Assembly (NCBI GenBank): GCA_964489215.1
Contig: CAZAYB010000087.1
Location: 1 to 11,702, forward strand
Direction: 5' to 3'
DNA from: CAZAYB01 sp964489215
GTDB taxonomy: Bacteria; Planctomycetota; Phycisphaerae; Sedimentisphaerales; Anaerohalosphaeraceae
Length of the DNA stretch: 11,702 nt
A model generated the notes under the pieces. The model was given only the letters and a program-made list of their open reading frames with translations, was not told the origin of the DNA and made no database searches. Below, piece after piece: positions 1-8,100 of the stretch. Position 1 is the stretch's first letter. Each line of letters begins with the position of its first letter. A program made the position numbers and the translations under genes.

Positions 1-534
1 ACTTACATGAAGCTCTGAGGCTATCTCTTTAGTGGTCTTTCCCTCCGATACAAGCTGGAGAACCTCCCGCTCTCGCCCGGTCAAAAGCTTGCCGTTGGTA
101 AGCTTGGGATTGGATAAATTACTTACATAATCAGAAAAGACCGCGTTTGCTATCTTTGAGCAAAGATAGGTCTTTCCTTTAATTATCGTTTCAACTGCAG
201 TTGCTAACTCATCAAATGCCGATTCCTTAAGAATATAACCGCAAGCACCTGCCTTCATCGCCTTGGCGACGATGGATATGTCTGAATGTGTGGAAAGTGC
301 CATAATTTTAGTCTTAGGATTCTCGGATAATATAAGCCGAGTCGCGTCAACCCCGTTAAGATTCGGCATGCCGATATCTATTATTACAAGATCAGGTTTT
401 TCCTTGCGTGCCATTTCTACCGCGCTTCGTCCGTCACTTGCCTGACCGACAACTTCGACATCGCTTCGGCGCCTCAAAAGGGCACAAAGACCCTCACGCA
501 TTATTTCATGATCATCTGCAAGAATTACTCTCAT
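1..534 (-). CDS. NarL/FixJ-family response regulator, C-terminus cut by the window edge
   Basis: This is a two-component response regulator: a receiver domain joined to a LuxR-type DNA-binding domain, acting in the cytoplasm as a phosphorylation-controlled transcription factor. The 178 visible codons begin MRVILADDHEIMREG, with the acidic pair D7/D8, the phospho-acceptor D53 in IIDIGMPN, S81 at the conserved Ser/Thr site and K103 in ILKES. The receiver spans about residues 1-118. The LuxR helix-turn-helix starts near residue 150 (LTGREREVLQLVSEGK, then KEIASELHVS) and is cut at base 1, so the recognition helix and roughly 35 residues are missing. The ATG at 534-532 is preceded by GAGGG at 547-543 with 8 nt between, which supports this start. 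It is divergent from the large hybrid kinase that starts at 894. Family assignment is firm; target genes and cognate kinase cannot be read from the sequence. Confidence 0.95.
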   Translation of the reverse strand, partial: MRVILADDHEIMREGLCALLRRRSDVEVVGQASDGRSAVEMARKEKPDLVIIDIGMPNLNGVDATRLILSENPKTKIMALSTHSDISIVAKAMKAGACGYILKESAFDELATAVETIIKGKTYLCSKIANAVFSDYVSNLSNPKLTNGKLLTGREREVLQLVSEGKTTKEIASELHVS

Positions 535-635
535 ATTAAATTCCCTCACTTACTTAATATCAATTTTATTAACTTTTTCATATAAATCAAGCTAAAGTCA
601 GGTTTTTTGGGCTATTTAATCTTATAATGGATTTA

Positions 636-648
636 AGCTTAATAAGCT
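636..648. repeat. Small palindrome, possible operator
   Basis: AGCTTA-A-TAAGCT is a perfect 13-bp inverted repeat with one central base. It overlaps a second perfect palindrome, TTAAGCTTAA, at 633-642. It lies about 100 bp upstream of the response regulator start and about 245 bp upstream of the kinase start. Operator function is inference; AT-rich DNA produces such palindromes by chance. Confidence 0.3.
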
Positions 649-785
649 CCCTTTTGGTCAGAATACCAGATATACATCTTTTCGTCCGCACGCCTGAATA
701 GTCATTAACCTGTAACAGCATTTAGCCGAATTAATTATATGCGTTTTGGCGAAGACTTTACCTTGATTAGCTCCAGTAAACAGAC

Positions 786-825
786 CTGAATTGATGAATA
801 ATATGACTGAAATTGTCTGAATAAT
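786..825. repeat. Imperfect direct repeat upstream of the kinase gene
   Basis: CTGAATTGATGAATAAT at 786-802 is echoed by CTGAAATTGTCTGAATAAT at 807-825. The repeat units start 21 bp apart, close to two DNA helical turns. CAGAC at 781-785 and GTCTG at 815-819 also form an inverted pair across the same segment. The position, about 70-110 bp before the kinase ATG, would suit a regulator binding near a promoter, but this is inference and the match is imperfect. Confidence 0.3.
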
Positions 826-893
826 TAAGGCTCAAATATTTCTCTTTTTCAGGTCAAAACAGCATTGAGCGATACTGGAAAGGAATTATGTAA

Positions 894-3314
894 ATGTTCC
901 GATTGTCCGATAAAAACAAAAAATCGAAAAAACAGGGTAAAAAGATATCGGAATCTTTTATAAAGCTTTTTAGCAATAAAATCCTGAACCAACAGAATGA
1001 AGACTTTCTTGCCACTATAGTAGATTCACTGCCGTATCCCTTTTACGTAATAAACGCAGATGATTATACCGTCGAAATGGCAAACGATGCCGCTGGAAAA
1101 ACAACAAAAAAAGGTTCAAAATGCTACCAGATATCTCACAACTCATCGCATCCATGTTCATCAAAGGAGCATCAATGCCCCTTAAAAGAGCTTAAAAAAA
1201 CCAAAAAAACAGTCACTCTCGAGCATATTCACAAAGACTCAATGGGACAGGATCGCATCTTCCAGATACATGCATGTCCGATAAAAGATGAAAATGGCGA
1301 AATTGTAAAAATAATTGAGTTCTCTTTCGATATTACTGAAAGTAAAAGGGCACAGCAGCAGCTGATTAATAGTGAAAATAAATATCACATGCTCTTCGAT
1401 AACGCCTTCGAAGGTATTATCATAATTACCGATCGAATAGAAGACTGCAATGAACAGATATGTAAAATTCTGGATATCAAAAAAGAACACATCATCGGAA
1501 AAAAAATAACCGACCTATCTCCGCATATCCAGTCTAACGGACAGAACTCTTCGGATATCATTGAGGAAAGCTTCAAAAATGCGATAGAAGGAAGGACAAA
1601 CTGCTTTAACTGGCAGTTCAGAAAAGACAACGGCCAGCTTGTTGACACTCAGATATGTATCTCTTCGGTAAATATAAATTCAGAAAAAACTTTAATGGCC
1701 TCTGTAAGAGATATTTCCCTCGTCAGGGAATTTCAATCAAACGTTTTGAAAACCGAAGAAAAATACACTAAACTTTTCCAGCACGCAAGAGACGCGATCG
1801 TTTTAGCTGATGTCGAAACTGGTATAATAATAGACTGTAACCAGGCAGCAACTGAGCTGTTGGAAAAGCCTGCTGAGCAGATCATCGGAACACATCAAAA
1901 AAATATTCACCCGCCCGAAGAACACGACAACCAGAAAAAAAATACTGTAACGTTTAACAAGCATCGAAACGGCGGAGAAAACACTGTATTAGAAGCGAAG
2001 GTTATAACTGGATCAGGAAAAATAAAAATGGTTGCCATAAAGGCAAACATTATCCACCTTCAGGGAAGAAAAGTTCTCCAGGGAATGTTCAGAGACATAA
2101 CTCAGCAGAAAAATATGCAGCAGAAAATGCAGGATAATCTTGAATTCCTGCAATTGCTGATTGATACAATACCCAACCCCGTATTTTATAAGGACAGTAA
2201 AGGCATTTACACCGGATGCAATGATGCTTTCGCCAAATCCATAGGCATGTCAAAAGAGCAGTTAATCGGAAAAACCGTCTACGACATAGCACCGAAGGAG
2301 CTTGCAGATGTCTACCATAAAGCTGATATGGAACTCATCAAAAAAGGCGGAACACAGACTTACGAAACACAATTAAAAGACAGCTCAGGATCATTAAGGC
2401 ATGTCATTTTCTATAAAGCCGTTTTTGACAGGAAAGGCTCTGATGTATCTGGAATAATCGGTGTAATGCTCGACATTACTGACCGTAAGGAAAGCGAACA
2501 AAGCCTGAAAACTTTCCGTGCAGCTCTGGACAGTTCCATAGACAACATCTTCCTGATTGACTATGAAACTCAAAAATTCGTCGATGTCAACGATTCTGCA
2601 TGTGATAATCTCGGATACACAAGGGATCAGCTTCTAGCTATGGGACCAGCTGACATAAAACCATACTATTCAGATCATCAGCTGATTGCCGAGTTCAAAA
2701 GAATAAAAAATTCGCCAAACAAAAGCGGAGTAATTTCTACAATTCACAGAAAAAAAGACGGCTCAGAAATGCCCGTTGAGGTACATCTACAGGCCCTGAA
2801 CCTCAACGATAAAATACAGTTTGTCGCAATAGCACGGGATGTTACCGCACAATTGAATTTCCAGAAACAGTTAAGTGAAAAAAATGAGTTTCTAAAAAAT
2901 CTCATCTCTCACATACCAAACTTTATTTACTGGAAGGACAACAGCCTCAAATACCTCGGATGCAACACAAACTATGCCATGGCAGCCGGCCTCTCTTCTT
3001 CAGATAATATTGTCGGAAAATCCGACGACCAGCTCGCATGGTCACAGCAAAGAATACGCAACAATATAGAGTCCGACAAAAAAGTACTCCAGACAAAACA
3101 GCCCATACTTAACTGTGAAGAAATAATCGATCAGCCGGACGGCTCGAAAATTACACTTCTTACAAACAAGGTGCCTATAAGAGACGCAGAAGGAAACGTT
3201 ATAGGCGTAATGGCAATTTTCTCCGATATTACAAGCCAGAAAAAAGACCAGGAAGAACTGAAGTTCACACAATTCACCGTTGATAACGCAGGGCATGCCA
3301 TATTCTTCATAGAC
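894..3314 (+). CDS. Multi-PAS hybrid sensor histidine kinase, N-terminal part up to the assembly gap
   Basis: This is the sensory half of one 1336-aa hybrid histidine kinase that continues at 3415. It holds residues 1-807. No membrane segment is visible and the N-terminus is Lys-rich, so the sensor appears cytoplasmic. PAS domains, judged from their starts and closing D-I/V-T/S motifs, lie at about 37-148, 160-275, 287-403, 413-529, 537-651 and 660-780; a seventh starts near 787 and is completed beyond the gap. PAS1 carries three cysteines, C77, C88 and C95, around KCYQISH and CPLKE, a candidate metal, heme or redox site. PAS4 and PAS6 share the helix EFLxxLIxxIPN followed by KD and GCN, and resemble each other more than their neighbours. 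The start is ATG 894 with AAGGA 9 nt upstream. An apparent extension of this frame through the N run to 3467 is out of frame within the duplicated 55 bp and is not real protein. Ligands cannot be predicted. Confidence 0.93.
3260..3314 (+). repeat. Left copy of a 55-bp perfect duplication flanking the gap
   Basis: These 55 bases recur without a mismatch at 3415-3469, immediately after the N run. The left copy is read in the correct frame of the kinase and ends in AIFFID. Each copy abuts the gap exactly, one at its left edge and one at its right edge, which is what two overlapping contig ends look like after being joined with filler. Confidence 0.97.
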
Positions 3315-3414
3315 NNNNNNNNNNNNNNNNNNNNNNNNNNNNNNNNNNNNNNNNNNNNNNNNNNNNNNNNNNNNNNNNNNNNNNNNNNNNNNNNNNNNNN
3401 NNNNNNNNNNNNNN
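3315..3414. other. Assembly gap of exactly 100 N
   Basis: The run of exactly 100 undetermined bases is a common scaffold placeholder for a gap of unknown size. Because the two flanks share a perfect 55-bp overlap, the true gap size is most likely negative: deleting 3315-3469, or equivalently 3260-3414 (155 bases), joins the two halves of the kinase gene in one frame. No unknown sequence needs to be present here. Confidence 0.95.
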
Positions 3415-3469
3415 GAAGTTCACACAATTCACCGTTGATAACGCAGGGCATGCCATATTCTTCATAGAC
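3415..3469 (+). repeat. Right copy of the 55-bp perfect duplication flanking the gap
   Basis: Identical to 3260-3314. Read from 3416 in the kinase frame it gives KFTQFTVDNAGHAIFFID and runs directly into SNADFIKANRKAAQMLGY, the natural continuation of PAS7. This supports it being the same genomic sequence reported twice. Confidence 0.97.
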
Positions 3470-5059
3470 AGCAATGCAGATTTCATCAAGGCAAACCGAA
3501 AAGCTGCTCAAATGCTCGGCTACACAGAAAAACAGTTCTGCAATTTGAGCGTTTATGACATAGATGCCGGATTCAATAAAGACAACTGGGAAGAACTCTT
3601 TGACAAAATGCACCAGCAGCCTTCCATGGTCTTCGAATCAACACATAGAAGAAGAGACAACACAACATATCCGGTTGAAATAAGTTCACATTTTTTCAGT
3701 TACCAGGGCAACGAATTTATAGTTGCATTTGCTCAGGACATAACACAGAGAAAAAAATCACAGCAAAAGCTCAAAGAGGCTCTCGCCGAGGTCGAATCGG
3801 TAAACAAACAGCTCGAATCGTCAATCGAAAAAGCAAACCTTATGGCTCAGGAAGCCGCAATGGCAAATCAGGCAAAAAGCGAGTTCCTCGCAAACATGAG
3901 CCATGAAATAAGAACCCCGATGAATGCGATAATTGGTTTTGCAGAAGTACTCTCTCAGGAAGAAATGTCCGAGGAACATGCTCAATACGTCCAGACAATT
4001 CTAACAAGCGCAAACGCACTTCTGGATCTCATTAACGACATACTCGACTTCTCAAAAATTGAAGCTGGTAAGCTTGAAACTGAAATCGTTGACGCATCAC
4101 TTGGAGAAATACTCCATAACATCGACTCACTCATGAGACCAATGGCAATGCAAAAGGACCTCCAGTTCCAGATACTCCAGTGCGACCAGCTTCCCGACCA
4201 GATTAAAACAGACCCTACAAGACTGAGACAATGCCTGATAAACCTCATAAATAATGCCGTAAAATTCACCGACTCCGGACACGTTTACCTTAACGTCTCC
4301 ACCGAAAAAATTGACAGCGAAAGCTTCATAAGATTTGACGTAGAAGACACAGGCATAGGAATACCACCGGAAAAGCAGGATCAGATATTCGAGTCATTCT
4401 CACAGGCTGACAACAGCACAACCAGAAAATTCGGCGGAACAGGACTCGGCCTGGCAATAACCAAAAAGCTGACAGAACTGCTCGGCGGAGAAATAAGCCT
4501 AAAAAGCCGCCAGCACAAAGGCTCCGTATTCACTATCTTACTGCCCTTAAAAGAAGAATCACAAGCAAAACTTGATTTCGACAAGTACCAGTGCATTCAA
4601 TATGTAAACGATGACAGCCATAACCAGCCCGATTCCTCAGACAACAACCCAGACACAAAAGATAACACCTCAGATAAAAAAGTAAAAAAGAAAAGAATCC
4701 TCGTTGCTGAAGACAATCCATCAAACAAAAAGCTGATAGAACTGCTGCTCAAAAAAATGGGACTGCAAACTCTCATCGTTGAAAATGGAAAATTAGCAGT
4801 TGAAGCTGCCCAAAAGGAAGAATTCGCCATAATACTCATGGACATGCAGATGCCCGAAATGAATGGATACCAGGCCGTTGCAAAAATCAGAAAAGACGGA
4901 ATACAAACACCCATAATCGCCCTGACCGCCCACGCAATGAAAGGCGACAGGCAAAAATGTATCAATGCAGGCTGCACTGACTATCTGCAAAAACCCATCG
5001 AAAAAGCAATGCTCCAGGATATACTCGATAAATACATGACCGCTGCCGAAACCAGCTGA
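3415..5059 (+). CDS. Multi-PAS hybrid sensor histidine kinase, C-terminal catalytic part after the gap
   Basis: This completes the kinase begun at 894; first full codon at 3416, residues numbered as in the joined 1336-aa protein. PAS7 (about 787-899) ends in FAQDITQRKK. A coiled-coil linker (about 900-940) leads to a HisKA domain with the phospho-accepting H952 in SHEIRTPMNAIIG. The HATPase_c domain has an N box around N1069 (NLINNAVKFT), a G1 box DTGIGIPP, an F box IFESFSQAD and a G2 box GGTGLGLAI, so the ATP site looks intact. After a Ser/Asp/Lys-rich linker, a receiver (about 1213-1330) shows RILVAEDNPSN, phospho-acceptor D1265 in ILMDMQMPEMNG, ALTAHA and YLQKPI. Expected activity is autophosphorylation at H952 and transfer to D1265. 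No HPt domain is present, so onward relay would need a separate HPt protein. The ATG at 3512 is Met822 inside PAS7, not a translation start. Confidence 0.95.
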
Positions 5060-5130
5060 ACTTAACCCGATTCAAAAAGCATATAAACCGCAAACCCTAA
5101 AACATAACCGTCCCCCTTAATCCTGTTTTA
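5060..5130. other. Convergent intergenic spacer
   Basis: These 71 bases lie between the stop codons of the kinase (plus strand) and the TPR gene (minus strand). I see no stem-loop followed by a T-run on either strand that would make a clear intrinsic terminator. The spacer holds no gene. Confidence 0.6.
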
Positions 5131-8100
5131 CTATCTGGAAAGCCTTTCGATTGCCGACTTGATTTCCTCTGTTTCGGTCTGCTTCATATACTCACTGCCC
5201 GAAACCAGTTCAAGAGCTGTCTTATACGCACTAAGAGCCGCCTCATTTTCTCCCTTGGCCTCAAGGGTCATACCGAAATGCTTGTACATATCGAATGGGG
5301 CGTTCGCCTGCTGTCCCTGCGTCTCGATTACCTGAATCGCTCGCTGCAAAAGCTCCTGAGACTTATCAAAATCTTTCTTGCGATAAAGCACAAGTGCGTA
5401 AGTATCCATCAGGTTGGGATTATTCGGATTCTGTTCATACGCCTTCTTTGCATAATCCATGGCACGTTCAATATCCAGGTCCTTTTTAGCAAGCAGGTAC
5501 GCAACATTGTTCAGAACACTTACATTGTCCGGATACTTTACAAGGATACGTTCAAATTCAGATATCGCAGAATCGAAATATTCCTGATTGCTCGTCTTGT
5601 CATAAGCTCCAAGCAGTGCCTGTGCTTTTTTGTTTACATAATCAACCCACTGAGCGGAACCTTCCTCAGATATCGATATCAGCTTATCCATATAATCAAC
5701 CGCTCGATTATGCTCATCTTCGAGCAGGGCAAGCTGAAACATTACAAAATTAGCGACCTTGGAATCGGCATCACTGGAAAGCTTACCCCTGCACCATCTT
5801 TCAACCTCACTTGCGCCGACACTTTCACGCATATCCATCAAAATATTGAAGATAAACTGCTCATTGGTACCTGCCTTTTCTAAAGACCGGTGATAATACT
5901 CAAGCCCGGTTGTCCTTGACCCGCTGGCAACCTTCACCTGGGCCAGATGAACATAAGAAGCCACAGAAAGACTGCTGTCAGTATAACCGGAGGCAACCTC
6001 GATAAGCTCATTAATCTTACCTGCCTGCTGCAGTGCCTCCAGATAAAGGTCATAAGCCATCATATTACCGTCGGTGCCGTTCTGCTTGCTGATATCCCAG
6101 CCGCGTTTCAAAAGAGTCTCTGCCTCTGTGTAACGCTTGTCATTAAGATAAAACGAACCTGCCCGGATATACCACAAAGGCTGATCTGGATTCGAATCTA
6201 TCATCTCTGAATAAAAACCGATAAGGTCTGTCTTTCTGTTGCTGTTCTTGTAAAGTGATTCAAGCATCATCTTTGCCGAGCGGGGAGCCCTTTCACTTTC
6301 AATAGCATCCCTGAGCTGACCTATTGCCTCATTTTCTCGACCTGCGCCTATAAATACACGGGCAAGTTCTATCTGTGTCTCCGGGTCTGGCATAATGGCG
6401 TTACTCTTTTCAAGAGCGCTTATTGCCTGGCTCGTCTGACCAAGCAGATTGTGTACCTTTCCCCTGAACTTCCAGGCCATTGCGTTTTCAGGATCCATTT
6501 CAAGATAACGGTTCGTAAGTGAAAGACCTTTCTCAAGTTCGCCGTTACGGATATTGTAAAGAGCTTCAAGAAGAAGGCCCCGTTTTTCATCAGGATAACG
6601 CTCACGGAAACTGGCAACCAAAGGCCCGGATTCCTCAATAAGACCGGAATCAAGATAATACTGAAGCCTGAAGATTTCATTATCCACATTCCTGTTCTTT
6701 TCTACTATCATATCTGCGTATTTCTTAACACCCTCAATGTCCCCGTAACCTTTAGAGGCCGCTGCAAGACCCCGCAAAAGAACTTCGTCGTCTGGATTAT
6801 CTTTGCGGAGTTCTTCAAGAACAGAAATAGCCTTATCGAATTCTCCGCTGTTAAGATAAAGTTTCCAAAGAGTGCTTTTTTGGCTGCTGAAAAATGATTC
6901 CGCCTTTTCCTTTTGACCGCTCAGGCGTAAAAGCTCTGCGTACTGGGTGGCAACCTGTTCATTTTCAGGATCAAGCTCATAAGCTTTCAGGAACGAGTCT
7001 TCTGCAATCTCAAAAAGACCAGCCTTGCGAGTCTTGTCAAATTCCTTAACCGCAAGATTAGCAGCAAGAGAACCAAGCATAACATAATTGCCTACGTTGG
7101 GATAATTCTTGCTAAGCTCCTGTCTTATTGCAAGAGCTTTATCAGGCTCTCGATTCTTTATAAACTCCGCATACATACTCTGTATCGTCCAGTCTCGGGG
7201 ATTGAGCATTATAGCCCGGCCGATCATTTGTTCCGTCTCGGCACGATCTTCAATACTCAGACTCTCACCCATAGCAGTACTGCGCTCAAACAAAAGTCTG
7301 GCAAGCAGCTTAACTGCTGTCCCGTTCGTCGGGTTCATTTGAACCGCGGTCCTGGCATCATCAACAGCCTCAAGATCATTGCCGTTAGCATTTTTAGCTT
7401 CACTGCGGAGAAGATAAGAATAAACATTTACCGGATTCTTCTCAATGGCCCTGTCTAATAAAGCAATTGAACCGGAATAATCCTCATTAACTAAAGCCAG
7501 CCTTGCTTCAAATAAATCTGCCATAAACGAATCAACATCGTCCTTACGGATATCCGCTATGATTCGCTCTGCCTTTGACTTCTGTTCCTGACTGATTGCA
7601 ATGTCAAACAATGCCTCAATAACCGTATCATCATCAGGGTTTATCTCCAATGCTTTCTCATAATGTTCAGCCGATTTTTCCAGATCACCTGAAGATGAAT
7701 AATATTCTCCCAAAGACTTTTCCCTGACAAAAGAATCGTCTATACCCGAAATCGCACTTAAAGCAATCTCTCTGGAACGCTCCTGTCCTATATTTGGAAA
7801 GCCCGGGTCATTTATTCGGGCAGAAAGTATCAACACAGCTGGTTCTTCACGATGAAACGAGAAATAATCGGAAAAAATATTTCGAGCTTTTTCAATATTG
7901 CCTTTTTCAGATTCCGCCTGGGCATAATAAGTTACAAGGCCCACCGGAGTCTTTTCCGGATAATCCTCTATAAGCTCTTCAATAAGCTGTAGCTGCTGTC
8001 GTTGGAGGTTATCTGCCTCTGACTGGCTGTAACTTTCACTTACCTGGCCAGACCTTTCTCCTTCTGTCTGTCGAATACCCTGCCTGGCTCGGTTGAGCTT

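Larger units (their letters stand above)
535..893. promoter_or_regulatory. Divergent intergenic region between response regulator and hybrid kinase
   Basis: These 359 AT-rich bases separate two divergently transcribed regulatory genes and must hold both promoters. On the plus strand the kinase ribosome binding site AAGGA lies at 880-884, 9 nt before the ATG at 894. An ATG at 888 is followed at once by TAA and is not a start. On the minus strand GAGGG at 547-543 serves the regulator. I found no convincing sigma-70 pair on either strand; TTGTCT at 813-818 followed by AAATAT at 835-840 is the best plus-strand guess and is weak. There is no convincing sigma-54 GG-N10-GC element. Small repeats are listed separately. 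No open frame here looks like a gene. Confidence 0.7.

Noticed and set aside
263..445. A 60-codon plus-strand frame opposite the response regulator
   Set aside because: It is antisense to the conserved receiver domain and resembles no known protein.
894..1010. A signal peptide or membrane anchor at the kinase N-terminus
   Set aside because: The first 38 residues are Lys/Ser-rich with no hydrophobic stretch long enough to span a membrane.
3315..3467. Continuation of the 894 frame through the N run to a stop at 3467
   Set aside because: After the gap this frame reads the duplicated 55 bp out of phase and gives unrelated residues; the stop arises from the artificial spacing, not from a mutation.
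3260..3469. Mobile-element target-site duplication or insertion at the 55-bp repeats
   Set aside because: The material between the copies is only 100 N, the copies touch the gap exactly, and collapsing them restores the frame; an overlap of contig ends explains everything.
3512..5059. A separate 515-aa kinase gene starting at ATG 3512
   Set aside because: The ATG lies within PAS7, the frame is open upstream to the gap edge with clear PAS sequence, and there is no ribosome binding site. It is the continuation of the gene starting at 894.
5138..5148. GAAAG-C-CTTTC inverted repeat at the TPR gene end as a terminator
   Set aside because: The loop would be one base, the stem is inside coding sequence and no T-run follows on either strand.
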